A stretch of 40,668 bases of DNA from Clostridiaceae bacterium (GCA_012730015.1 JAAYBT010000187.1:1-40668); one strand, 5' to 3'. Shown: positions 1 through 8,159, counted from the stretch's first letter. The notes: generated by a model from the sequence alone, not told the origin. Numbers and translations are program-made.

Positions 1-36
1 ATCCAGCTAGGCCATCATGGTTGAATTGGAGGATTT

Positions 37-1440
37 ATGGTATTTTCCAGTTTAGTTTTTCTGCTCAGGTTCTTGCCGATAACCATTCTGCTTTATATGA
101 TTGCTCCAAACATCAAGATTAAGAACATAGTTTTGATTGTTGCATCTCTTTTTTTCTATGCATGGGGCGAGCCGGTCTGGGTGATATTGCTTATCTACAG
201 CTCACTGATTGATTACGTTTGCGGAGGTCTGGCAGGCAAGCACAAGAACACAAAAAAAGGAAGAATATTCATGGCAGTTTCTCTTGTGCTGAATCTCGGC
301 CTTCTAGCCTTTTTCAAGTACGGGGACTTCTTTATCGATACCGTCAACTCGCTACTAAATGTGCGAATCCCCAACACTGGTGTTTCACTGCCTATAGGGA
401 TCTCCTTTTATACGATGCAGACCATTTCATATACAATCGATGCCTACAGGGGTAAGGTAAAGGTGCAAAAATCCTTCATGAACTTCCTCCTTTTCGTTTC
501 AATGTTTCCGCAGCTTGTGGCAGGGCCGATTGTGCGTTATGAGGACATAGAGATCGAGCTGGCAGACAGGAAAACCACCTGGCAGGATATTTACGAAGGG
601 ATCCTGCGCTTTGTCAGGGGTCTGGCCAAGAAGGTTTTGATTGCCAACTACGCCGGAAGCCTTGCAGTTACTTATCTCGACGGCAATTTATCGAATCAGT
701 CCGCACCATACCTTTGGTTCGGACTCTTGTGCTTCACCTTTCAGATTTACTTTGATTTCTCAGGGTACTCCGACATGGCCATCGGACTGGGAAGGCTGTT
801 TGGATTTCATTTCCCGGAGAATTTCAATCATCCATATATTTCTCAAAGCGTCACTGAATTTTGGCGCCGTTGGCATATGACTCTGGGAAGCTTCTTCCGG
901 GATTATGTATATATCCCGCTGGGGGGAAACCGCAGATACCAGTACAGGAACATTCTGATAGTATGGATGCTAACGGGGCTATGGCATGGCGCCAGCTGGA
1001 ATTTCGTTCTATGGGGCCTGTACTTTGCTGTTATTCTTGTAATGGAGAAAACCTTTTTGCTCAAAGCACTGCAAGAAGTCCCTAAAGCATTGCGTATAGC
1101 CTACTCTTTTTTCATTGTCATGTTCGGATTTAACTTTTTCTACTTTGTAGATTTCAGCCGTAATTTAGAGGCTTTGAGGGTAATGTTCGGATTTGGTGGC
1201 CTGGCTTTCACATTTTCAGATATCTTGCAGCTTGTTATCAACTATATGCCCTTTGTGGCCATATGCGTAATTTGTGCAATACCCACCAAGGACTTCATTG
1301 TTAAACAGATTAGCAAGCGCAATCCGCCATCCTGGCTTACTACAGCGGGAGCGGCAGTTTTTGTTGGAGCCTTGTTGATACTTTGTATGGCCGGTATTGT
1401 AAGCAATAGCTACAACCCCTTTATTTATTTTAGGTTTTAG
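37..1440 (+). CDS. MBOAT family membrane-bound O-acyltransferase (AlgI/DltB-like)
   Basis: This 467-residue polytopic membrane protein most likely transfers acyl (often acetyl) groups from a cytoplasmic donor across the membrane to an extracytoplasmic polymer. Hydrophobic segments fill the sequence from residue 5 onward. The family signature EFWRRWHMTLGSFFRDYVY surrounds His280, and LWHGASWNF contains His317, the conserved MBOAT histidine. The length matches AlgI/PatA-type proteins. GGAGG sits 4 bases before the ATG. The next gene, 7 bp downstream, encodes a DHHW/AlgX-like protein, the usual partner in polysaccharide O-acetylation cassettes, so the pair probably decorates an exopolysaccharide or cell-wall polymer. 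It is not assigned as dltB because no dltA, dltC or dltD lies beside it. The acyl donor and polymer cannot be told from sequence. Confidence 0.93.
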   Translation: MVFSSLVFLLRFLPITILLYMIAPNIKIKNIVLIVASLFFYAWGEPVWVILLIYSSLIDYVCGGLAGKHKNTKKGRIFMAVSLVLNLGLLAFFKYGDFFIDTVNSLLNVRIPNTGVSLPIGISFYTMQTISYTIDAYRGKVKVQKSFMNFLLFVSMFPQLVAGPIVRYEDIEIELADRKTTWQDIYEGILRFVRGLAKKVLIANYAGSLAVTYLDGNLSNQSAPYLWFGLLCFTFQIYFDFSGYSDMAIGLGRLFGFHFPENFNHPYISQSVTEFWRRWHMTLGSFFRDYVYIPLGGNRRYQYRNILIVWMLTGLWHGASWNFVLWGLYFAVILVMEKTFLLKALQEVPKALRIAYSFFIVMFGFNFFYFVDFSRNLEALRVMFGFGGLAFTFSDILQLVINYMPFVAICVICAIPTKDFIVKQISKRNPPSWLTTAGAAVFVGALLILCMAGIVSNSYNPFIYFRF

Positions 1441-1459
1441 TATCATAATGGAGGAAAGC

Positions 1460-3139
1460 ATGAAAAGACAGCAATATCCCGTGATTATTACATTTACAGC
1501 GCTAATGGCAATATTTTGCCTCTTTTCTCTGTTTTCGGATAGCGATGGCTTCTCTGCATTTGAAAACAGAGAGCTGGCAGACAAACCAGTCTTGACTGCA
1601 AGCAGCTACTTCAGCGGGGAGTTCGAGGAGGACTACGAGGAGTATTTGCTGGATAACTTTATGCTGAGGGATTTATCCGTTATGGGCTATCAGGCTTATA
1701 CTGGCATGTTCTTTTTGGATGCCTTTTCGCAAAGTGAGGATGTCTTGATGAGCGTGAATGTAGATGATTTTGTCAGTGCGCCTGAACAGGCGGCGGGCGA
1801 AGAATCTGTAGCCGGCGGTCAAGGCCTGGCTAATGAACAGGGCACAGGTGATAAGCAGGGCGAAGCTAATATGCCGGGCGAAGTTAATATACCGGGCCAG
1901 GGTGAGAAGCAAGCGGCTAATGAGCAGCAAGGCGGCGGGAGGACCATTTCTAACGGAGAACAGCGCAGTACAGTTGATGGACAAAATGGAGCTACAGGAC
2001 AGTCAGCCATTGGAGGGGGGCAATCCATTGACGGGACATCGGAAGGCGGACATGTAGGGCCCGGACATGCGGGGGTTGGGCAATCGGGAGCCGGACAAGC
2101 CGAAACAGGCCAATTAGCATCCGGACAAACCGGAACTGGGACATCCGGTGAAAGCTCGACATTTGGAAGCAATCAGAGCACAGACGGGGCAGACGATAAG
2201 GCTGACGACGACTATCAGGGTGACCGGAAACTGACTAATTCTTTAATTATATCAGCGGACAGAATCATGATGCCCACAGGCGCATATGGCCTAAAAAACT
2301 TTGGTCGCTTACTTGCAGAAGCCGCGGAGCTGATGCCCGAGGTTAACTTTTACTCAATCACCGGTCCTACAAGCGCGGCATTTTATGCATCTGAAAACTA
2401 TAGCACAGGTAACTATAACCAAAGCAAGGCTGAAGCAATTATCTCAGCCAATGCGGGAGGCGTTAAGGTTGTTAAAGCCTATGATAAATTAATGGCGCAT
2501 AGGGGTGAGGATATCTATTTCAGATCTGATGTTCACTGGACAGCCTTGGGCGCCTACTACGCTTATGAGGCATTTTGCGAGGCTGCACAAATACAGCCGG
2601 CGAGCTTGAGCGGTGATTTTGCAATGGGCACCTATGAGCCCTTTTTAGGCGGACTGTATTCGCAGATATATAAGCTGCCCCAGGCTGCGAGGTTGAAAAG
2701 CAATCCGGAGCAACTGGATTACTATATTCCTAAAATCGACTATAAGATGACACTTTACAAAATGGGCAATTTGGAGGCTCCCTATAGTGTTGACAGTATA
2801 ATCAATACGAATTTTAAGAGTCTGGGCGCATACAAGTATTCCTGCTTTGCCTGGGGCGATCAGCGAATCCAAAAAATAGAGTCGGGCAGCACTACAGGTA
2901 GAAAGGTTCTGGTCATTAAGGATTCCTATGGCAGTGCCTTGGTGCCCTTTCTTGTGCCAAATTACTCGACAATCTATGTGGCTGACCCAAAGGGCTTCAA
3001 CCAGGAGGGCAGTCTGACTTTTGATATAAAGCCACTGATAAAGGATGAAGAAATTGATGATGTGATTTTCTGCTTTTCGATTTACGGGAGTGGGAGACAT
3101 ATAATTCAAAGTACCTTATCAAGCCTGCTGCTCAAATAA
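1460..3139 (+). CDS. DHHW family protein (AlgX/AlgJ-like SGNH-type), with large Gly/Gln-rich insertion
   Basis: This is the likely extracytoplasmic partner of the preceding MBOAT protein. An N-terminal signal anchor (about residues 4-26) is followed by a conserved stretch FENRELADKP. A low-complexity Gly/Gln/Ser/Ala/Glu-rich segment of roughly 140 residues (DNA about 1780-2215) follows, and then the catalytic-like half. That half has SDVHWTALGAYYAY (DxHW motif, DNA about 2525-2565) and VIKDSYGSALVPFL (SGNH-type serine block, about 2915-2955), matching AlgX/AlgJ-like acetyltransferase or esterase folds. An ATG at 1448 is open, but GGAGG at 1450-1454 lies 5 bases before the ATG at 1460, so 1460 is preferred (559 residues). 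The insertion is repetitive at the level of GQ/GxG units and is absent from typical family members, so it may act as an extracellular linker. The family call is firm; the enzymatic role is inferred. Confidence 0.85.
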   Translation: MKRQQYPVIITFTALMAIFCLFSLFSDSDGFSAFENRELADKPVLTASSYFSGEFEEDYEEYLLDNFMLRDLSVMGYQAYTGMFFLDAFSQSEDVLMSVNVDDFVSAPEQAAGEESVAGGQGLANEQGTGDKQGEANMPGEVNIPGQGEKQAANEQQGGGRTISNGEQRSTVDGQNGATGQSAIGGGQSIDGTSEGGHVGPGHAGVGQSGAGQAETGQLASGQTGTGTSGESSTFGSNQSTDGADDKADDDYQGDRKLTNSLIISADRIMMPTGAYGLKNFGRLLAEAAELMPEVNFYSITGPTSAAFYASENYSTGNYNQSKAEAIISANAGGVKVVKAYDKLMAHRGEDIYFRSDVHWTALGAYYAYEAFCEAAQIQPASLSGDFAMGTYEPFLGGLYSQIYKLPQAARLKSNPEQLDYYIPKIDYKMTLYKMGNLEAPYSVDSIINTNFKSLGAYKYSCFAWGDQRIQKIESGSTTGRKVLVIKDSYGSALVPFLVPNYSTIYVADPKGFNQEGSLTFDIKPLIKDEEIDDVIFCFSIYGSGRHIIQSTLSSLLLK

Positions 3140-3325
3140 AATATACTGATTGCTTCATCAGCCGAAGATGCGAGAAGGATGCCATCTTGATGTGGGCTGG
3201 CGGATTAGATTGGAGATGTCTGGTAAAAGCGAGTTTACAAGCGGGTCAGAAATACTATGGATGGCCGGAATTATTCCCGGTTAGTCAGAAATATTTCAGA
3301 TGTGCTAGATTAATTCCGGATAAAT

Positions 3326-3364
3326 CGGGAAGATTGGCCGTTTTGCCGGTTATATATCTTCCCG
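3326..3364. terminator. Stem-loop between convergent genes, possible terminator
   Basis: CGGGAAGAT (3326-3334) pairs perfectly with ATCTTCCCG (3356-3364), and the loop contains a smaller GGC/GCC pairing. The hairpin lies between the plus-strand DHHW gene and the minus-strand gre gene, where a bidirectional terminator is expected. There is no clear T tract on either side, so the function is tentative. Confidence 0.35.
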
Positions 3365-3391
3365 GATTATCGCAAAGAGATTAAGCAGGTG

Positions 3392-3910
3392 TCAGAATGC
3401 CATGCTCGTTTTACCCTGAAAGAGTCCAGCACTAGTGCTTGTATCGTTCTCACAGGTAATCTCCTCAGTAATAGTAATTTTCATAATTTCATATTCTATC
3501 TGTCCGCCTGGTGTTCTAATCGATACCCTGTCACCGACTTGTTTTAAAAGCAAAGCTTTGCCCATAGGTGATAAACATGAGGCTTGGCTCATATCTAAAA
3601 GAGCTTGATTCTCAAAGGGAAGAACGATCTGATAGCTTTCTGTTTCCATATCCTCAGTATCTCTTACATCTACTGTACTCCCTATTATTGATATAGGGCA
3701 GCTGTCTACAGCGTCCTTCTTCACGCGTGTACCTTTAAGGTATTCTTCAATTCCTGCAGTATATTCCCTGAAGAATATTTCGCTATCCATACCTGTTTGT
3801 GCATTGTCAGCATAAAAGCCCTTTATAATTGATTCTTTTTTTCCTTCGATTAGCGCAACATGGTTCGTAAGGATTTCAAACATCCTTTCAGACAATACTG
3901 TTTTTTGCAT
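3392..3910 (-). CDS. GreA/GreB-family transcription factor, divergent N-terminus
   Basis: This 172-residue protein has a clear Gre C-terminal FKBP-like domain: CLSPMGKALLLKQVGDRVSIRTPG followed by GQIEYEIMKI, near residues 120-150. That domain docks on RNA polymerase near the secondary channel. The N-terminal helical part is unlike GreA: the acidic tip motif (DLSENAEY in canonical GreA) is not recognisable, so transcript-cleavage activity is doubtful and a Gfh/Rnk-like role is possible. AGGAGG stands 6 bases upstream of the ATG at 3910, favouring that codon over the ATG two codons earlier and over longer extensions. A sigma-A-like promoter and a terminator-like leader hairpin lie upstream. 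The gene appears monocistronic. The family call is firm; greA orthology is not claimed. Confidence 0.82.
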   Translation of the reverse strand: MQKTVLSERMFEILTNHVALIEGKKESIIKGFYADNAQTGMDSEIFFREYTAGIEEYLKGTRVKKDAVDSCPISIIGSTVDVRDTEDMETESYQIVLPFENQALLDMSQASCLSPMGKALLLKQVGDRVSIRTPGGQIEYEIMKITITEEITCENDTSTSAGLFQGKTSMAF

Positions 3911-3941
3911 CTCCATCCTCCTTTCTAAAGTATTATATATG

Positions 3942-3992
3942 GGAAAAAATAAATATAACGAGGTAGTGTAGTAAAACGACACTGACCTCGTT
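3942..3992 (-). terminator. Terminator-like hairpin in gre leader (attenuator candidate)
   Basis: On the minus strand AACGAGGT-c-AGTGT (3992-3979) pairs with ACACT-ACCTCGTT (3969-3957), giving 13 pairs with one bulge. It is followed at once by a T-rich run ATATTTATTTTTT (about 3956-3944). This looks like an intrinsic terminator inside the leader, about 35-45 bases before the gre Shine-Dalgarno. A TATAAT at 3938-3933 (minus) just downstream could instead be a second promoter, in which case the hairpin ends upstream transcription. Confidence 0.6.
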
Positions 3993-4103
3993 GAAACGCC
4001 GCTGAAGAAAACAAACTTTTCTATAACCGAAAAATGTATTTTTGAACCAAGGCGTTACAAGAAGACACTTTTCAAGGTCTTTGCAAAATGCCTTCCGACA
4101 TTT

Positions 4104-4132
4104 ATATTAGCATAATTGTAAGCGACTGTCAA
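4104..4132 (-). promoter_or_regulatory. Sigma-A-type promoter for the gre gene
   Basis: On the minus strand TTGACA (4132-4127) and TAATAT (4109-4104) are separated by exactly 17 bases. This predicts a start near 4097 and a leader of about 185 nt before the ATG at 3910, a leader that contains the terminator-like hairpin. Confidence 0.65.
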
Positions 4133-4171
4133 TGATGGTTACGGCTGCCAGTTAATTACATGGTTTCATTG

Positions 4172-4231
4172 TTATAGTTCAGAACCCACAGCATCATAAT
4201 TTACAAGTAATACTGTTGGTCTGAACTATAA
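4172..4231 (-). terminator. Long hairpin downstream of the ABC exporter operon
   Basis: TTATAGTTCAGA (4172-4183) and TCTGAACTATAA (4220-4231) are perfect 12-bp inverted repeats, and pairing extends imperfectly inward through CCCACAG/CTGTTGG. The hairpin starts 18 bases after the minus-strand stop codon at 4249. It lacks a following T tract, so it may stabilise the 3' end or terminate poorly rather than act as a classic intrinsic terminator. Confidence 0.45.
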
Positions 4232-4248
4232 TACAGTGTAAGCTGTAA

Positions 4249-6216
4249 CTATTTATGATTGCTTTCATCCTTCTGGTACTGCAACAAATAGAGAGAATGG
4301 TACATGCCCTTCTTTGCGAGCAGCTCCTGATGATTGCCGGATTCCCTTACTTTGCCCTTGTGCAGCAGGATAATGTTATCCGCATGCTGTATGGTGGAGA
4401 GCCTATGGGCAATAACAATGGTCGTGCGGTTTTTGGTGAGCTTGTGCAAGGCGTCCTGTATTAGCAGTTCCGTTTCGGTATCAATATTGGAGGTGGCCTC
4501 ATCCAGCACCAGTATAGCGGGATTGAAGGCAAGTGCGCGCGCAAATGCGAGCAATTGTCTTTGGCCTGAGGAAAGAGTTGAACCGCGCTCCATTACTTCC
4601 GCTTCGTAGCCTCCGTGTAAATTGTTGATGAAGCCGTCGGCATTAACATATTCTGCCACTGCCTTGATTTGCTCATCGCTTATGCCTTCCTCATTCAGCC
4701 GGATATTATCCTTCAGCTTGCCGCTGAAAAGAAAGACATCCTGCAGCACGACGCCGATATACCTTCTCAAATCATCCTTGTAAATGTCTCGTATGTTTAT
4801 GCCATCTATCAATATCTCGCCATTCTGAATTTCATATAAACGGCTGAGCAGGTTGATTATGGACGTCTTGCCGGCACCTGTCGCGCCTACAATGGCAACG
4901 GTTTGACCGGCAGGCACCTTGAAGCTTACATCTCTGAGTACCCAATCCTCATTATTGTATGCAAACCATACGTTTTTGAATTCAATATCTCCCTTGAGGG
5001 TATCATCCTCGAGATGCACTGTCCCATCGTCCTCTTCCTCGGGGGTATCTAGTATCATAAATATCCTTTCTGAGGCGGCCATTGAGGCTTGAAGAATGTT
5101 ATACTTCTCCGCAAGGTCGTTGATTGGCTGAAAGAGCATTGAGATATAGTTAATAAAAGAATATAGAATACCGAAGGTAAGAGCGCCATCCAAGACCTTA
5201 ACACCACCGAACCAGATAAGTAAGGCAAGTGAAAAGGAGGAGAGCATTTCAATAACCGGTCGAAACAGCCCGAAGGTAACAACCTCGTTCATTACCGCCT
5301 TTTTATACTCTTCTCCCGTTTCGTTGAATCTATCAAAGCTTTGATTCTCTCTACTAAACATCTGAATGACTCGCATGCCTGAGATGTTCTCAGAAATGGC
5401 AGAATTAATCCTTGCCAGCGCAATGCGCACATTTCTGTAAACCTTTCTGATCTTGACCCTAAAAAATATAGTAAGGATTACTACGATAGGCATTACAGCC
5501 AGGGCAACAAGTGTGAGTGAAACGTTAAGCCTGAACATAATTACCACTGTACCGGCCAGCAGCACAAAGTCCTTTAATAGAGTAACAAGGACGTTGGTGT
5601 ACATATCGTTCAGCGTTTCCGTATCATTGGTCACGCGGGTAACCAGCCTGCCTATGGGGTTTTTATCAAAATATGAAAGGGGCAGTTTTTGCATGTGCGA
5701 AAAAAGCTTCTGGCGAATATTATATATAATGGACTGGCCTGCGTAGCTCAACACATATATCTGCAGCAAATTGAACAGAAAACCGGCGACTAGCAGAATC
5801 AAAAAATATATACCCATCCGGTTTAAGGAAGCGCTATCGCCGGCTTTGATATAATCATCTATTGTGATACCCATCAAATATGGTCTAATTAGGTCCACAG
5901 CTGTTGAAGCAAACAGAAGGAGGACTGCGATAAGGAAAAAGAACCAATACCGGGCTGCAAAGGTCAGTAGCCTCTTCATCAATCGCGAGTCATAAGCCTT
6001 TAATTCCAGCTCTTCTTCCTGCAAGACATCACTTTCATATAAGCTATTGATTTCCTGAGAATCGTTCTGCTGCCTCTTGCCTTGCTGCTCCTTGCCTTGG
6101 TTCTCGTTGCTTCGGCTATCTACGCCTTGGCGCTCTTTGCTTCGGTTGTCTACGCCTTGGCGCTCTTTGCTTTCCTGCTCCGTATTTATGTTTACATGCC
6201 TGTTGTTTTTGCCCAT
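4249..6216 (-). CDS. ABC exporter half-transporter, canonical-site subunit (BmrD/YheH-like)
   Basis: This 655-residue type IV ABC exporter subunit fuses an N-terminal six-helix membrane domain (about residues 85-375) to an ATPase domain. The Walker A is GATGAGKTS (about 442-450), the signature is LSSGQRQLLAFARAL (about 547) and the Walker B is ILVLDEATSNIDTETE with the catalytic glutamate present (about 568). It forms an evident heterodimer with the upstream gene, whose stop codon lies 1 base before this ATG (TAATATG), so translation is probably coupled. The first 75 or so residues form a charged Gln/Arg/Ser-rich extension with a tandem 10-residue repeat (SKERQGVDNR, SKERQGVDSR) that is unusual for the family. 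Likely substrates are drugs, lipids or peptides, but none can be assigned from sequence. Confidence 0.9.
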   Translation of the reverse strand: MGKNNRHVNINTEQESKERQGVDNRSKERQGVDSRSNENQGKEQQGKRQQNDSQEINSLYESDVLQEEELELKAYDSRLMKRLLTFAARYWFFFLIAVLLLFASTAVDLIRPYLMGITIDDYIKAGDSASLNRMGIYFLILLVAGFLFNLLQIYVLSYAGQSIIYNIRQKLFSHMQKLPLSYFDKNPIGRLVTRVTNDTETLNDMYTNVLVTLLKDFVLLAGTVVIMFRLNVSLTLVALAVMPIVVILTIFFRVKIRKVYRNVRIALARINSAISENISGMRVIQMFSRENQSFDRFNETGEEYKKAVMNEVVTFGLFRPVIEMLSSFSLALLIWFGGVKVLDGALTFGILYSFINYISMLFQPINDLAEKYNILQASMAASERIFMILDTPEEEDDGTVHLEDDTLKGDIEFKNVWFAYNNEDWVLRDVSFKVPAGQTVAIVGATGAGKTSIINLLSRLYEIQNGEILIDGINIRDIYKDDLRRYIGVVLQDVFLFSGKLKDNIRLNEEGISDEQIKAVAEYVNADGFINNLHGGYEAEVMERGSTLSSGQRQLLAFARALAFNPAILVLDEATSNIDTETELLIQDALHKLTKNRTTIVIAHRLSTIQHADNIILLHKGKVRESGNHQELLAKKGMYHSLYLLQYQKDESNHK

Positions 6217-6217
6217 A

Positions 6218-8068
6218 TTAATCCGCCCTCTCTATCTCATCGGCTAGAAGCTGTCTTGTGTGCAGACTATGGTAATAGCCGCCCAGCTCAAGCAATGATG
6301 TGTGAGTACCCCGCTCAATGATCTGTCCATCGTCCAACACTATTATTTCGTCCGCATCCTTTACCGCAGATATTCTGTGGGAAACAATAATGCTTGTGCG
6401 CTGCTTCATCAGCTTCTTTAGATCACCCAGGATACTTTCCTCCGTTTTGGCATCAACAGCCGAAAGGCAGTCGTCCAATATCAGAATAGAAGGGGAACCC
6501 AGCACAGCTCTTGCAATAGCAACACGCTGTTTTTGACCGCCTGACAACGTAACTCCCCTTTCGCCGACTATGGTGTCGAATTGCCCGGGAAATTCCATAA
6601 TATTATCATATAGCCTTGCAATCCTGGAAGCATTTTCAACCTCATCCATGCTGAAGTCCCGGTAGAAATCGATATTGTTGCCTATAGTATCGGAGAACAA
6701 AAAGGTGTCTTGGGGAACACAGCCGATACTGCCCCTTAGCAGGGACAGTGGGATATCGTTAATGTCTGTGCCGTCAATTAGGAGAGTGCCGGCGGGCACA
6801 GATAAAAGTCTTGGAATCAGGTTGATCAATGTGGTTTTACCGGTGCCTGTACGCCCAACTATTGCAAGGGTCTTACCGCTCTCAACAGTGATGCTGATGT
6901 TTTTCAGGACAGGGTTTGCAGAGCCGGGGTAGGTAAACGATAAATTCCGGAATTCGATTCGTCCTAGGATTTTGCTTGTTGCCGGGCTTTCTATCCGGCC
7001 TTCAATACCGGCTCCGATTTTGCTTTCAATCCTCTTTTCGTTGTAAGCGGCGCTTTTATTTGGTCCGAATTCGTCCGCCTGATAATTGCTACTTTTTCTA
7101 TCAGATATCTCCGGCCTTTCGTCCATTATTTTGTTAATTCTCTCAAGCGACACGGAGCCTCGCTGAAAGATGTTAGCTACCCAGCCGAGAGCTGTGATAG
7201 GCCATATGAGCAAGCCCAGGTATGAATTGAATGCGACGAAATCCCCTAATGTCAAGGAGCCCTCGATAACCATAATTCCGCCATACCATAAGGCTATGAT
7301 AAACGAAAGAGAGGATATGAGCATTACGCTTGGAAACATCATGCTCATAAGTCTTGTAAATCTCAAATTAGCTTCCTTATTAATCTTATTGACAGCTCTA
7401 AATTTTTCAATCTCCTTTTGCTCCTGCACGAAGGATTTGACGACCCTTATGCCTGAAAAATTTTCTCTGGCAGTTTCAGTCAGGTTTGAAAAGGCCTCCT
7501 GCTGCTTGGTAACAGTGGATTCCATGATTTTCATGAAGAAGAGGACTGTAATCGCCAGTAGTAATAGAGGAGCAAAACAAGCCGCAGTCAGGCGCCAGCC
7601 GGCGGTAATGAGCATCATTATCAAGGCTGCTATGGGGATCATCAGACAGTCAATCGCAAAAATGACTCCCTGACCGGTAGCCATGGTGACATTGTTCATG
7701 TCGTTCGTTGCGTGGGCCATAAGGTCGCCGGTCTTGTGAGTGTTGAAGTAATTTGATGATAGCCTTTGCAGATGCGCGTAAAACCTGTTTCTAAAAGAGA
7801 GCTCTATGGATCTGGATGCTCCGTACAGCGCATACCTAAATAGAAACCTGAATGTAGCTATGCCAATCGCAATTAGTGCGATAATAACTGCGAACTCGGC
7901 CAGTTTAGCTCTTGTCAGTGTTCCGCCTTCCAGTGAGTCTGTAGCATTGCCCAGAATTTTCGGCATCACCAGCTGGAGTATATCGACGCATAGTAGAAAG
8001 ATAACGCCCAGTACATACCTGTATTTGTGCCATAGTAAAAGATCTCTGATATATCTAAAAGCGCTCAT
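6218..8068 (-). CDS. ABC exporter half-transporter, degenerate-site subunit (BmrC/YheI-like)
   Basis: This is the first gene of the exporter operon (616 residues from the ATG at 8068). AGGAGA lies 9 bases upstream of that ATG; the longer frame to 8143 runs into the promoter dyad and is rejected. The membrane domain covers about residues 15-320. The ATPase domain has Walker A GRTGTGKTT (about 403), signature LSGGQKQRVAIARAV (about 508) and Walker B ILILDDCLSAVD (about 528). The residue after the Walker B aspartate is Asp rather than Glu, as in BmrC-type subunits that carry the degenerate ATP site. The linker between domains (DNA about 6965-7100) has an insertion of some 40 residues with repeated RIES/GRIE units. 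The order BmrC-like then BmrD-like matches B. subtilis bmrCD. Confidence 0.9.
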   Translation of the reverse strand: MSAFRYIRDLLLWHKYRYVLGVIFLLCVDILQLVMPKILGNATDSLEGGTLTRAKLAEFAVIIALIAIGIATFRFLFRYALYGASRSIELSFRNRFYAHLQRLSSNYFNTHKTGDLMAHATNDMNNVTMATGQGVIFAIDCLMIPIAALIMMLITAGWRLTAACFAPLLLLAITVLFFMKIMESTVTKQQEAFSNLTETARENFSGIRVVKSFVQEQKEIEKFRAVNKINKEANLRFTRLMSMMFPSVMLISSLSFIIALWYGGIMVIEGSLTLGDFVAFNSYLGLLIWPITALGWVANIFQRGSVSLERINKIMDERPEISDRKSSNYQADEFGPNKSAAYNEKRIESKIGAGIEGRIESPATSKILGRIEFRNLSFTYPGSANPVLKNISITVESGKTLAIVGRTGTGKTTLINLIPRLLSVPAGTLLIDGTDINDIPLSLLRGSIGCVPQDTFLFSDTIGNNIDFYRDFSMDEVENASRIARLYDNIMEFPGQFDTIVGERGVTLSGGQKQRVAIARAVLGSPSILILDDCLSAVDAKTEESILGDLKKLMKQRTSIIVSHRISAVKDADEIIVLDDGQIIERGTHTSLLELGGYYHSLHTRQLLADEIERAD

Positions 8069-8123
8069 AGTAAAACATCTCCTGTAGTTATGGGAACAAG
8101 TTTTTGCAGATGTAGATGTAGAT

Positions 8124-8159
8124 ATTATATCATGAATCTTCACAGATTCATGATATAAT
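8124..8159. promoter_or_regulatory. Perfect 15-bp dyad carrying divergent extended -10 elements
   Basis: Positions 8124-8138 and 8145-8159 are perfect inverted repeats separated by TTCACA. Each arm contains the extended -10 element TGATATAAT, on the plus strand at 8151-8159 and on the minus strand at 8132-8124. The site sits between the minus-strand exporter operon (start codon 56 bp away) and the plus-strand 5'-nucleotidase gene. No clear -35 elements are present at the usual spacing. This fits a divergent promoter pair overlapping an operator for a dimeric regulator. Confidence 0.6.

Larger units (their letters stand above)
3911..4248. other. Intergenic region between gre and the ABC operon
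   Basis: These 338 bases hold the gre promoter, its structured leader and the hairpin downstream of the ABC transporter operon, all on the minus strand. No open frame with a credible ribosome binding site was seen. Confidence 0.7.

Noticed and set aside
37-3139. A dlt (teichoic acid D-alanylation) operon
   Set aside because: The MBOAT protein resembles DltB only at family level; no dltA, dltC or dltD is adjacent, and the partner is DHHW/AlgX-like.
3187-3384. 65-codon plus-strand open frame between the DHHW and gre genes
   Set aside because: No ribosome site, no recognisable content, and it covers a stem-loop likely to serve convergent termination.
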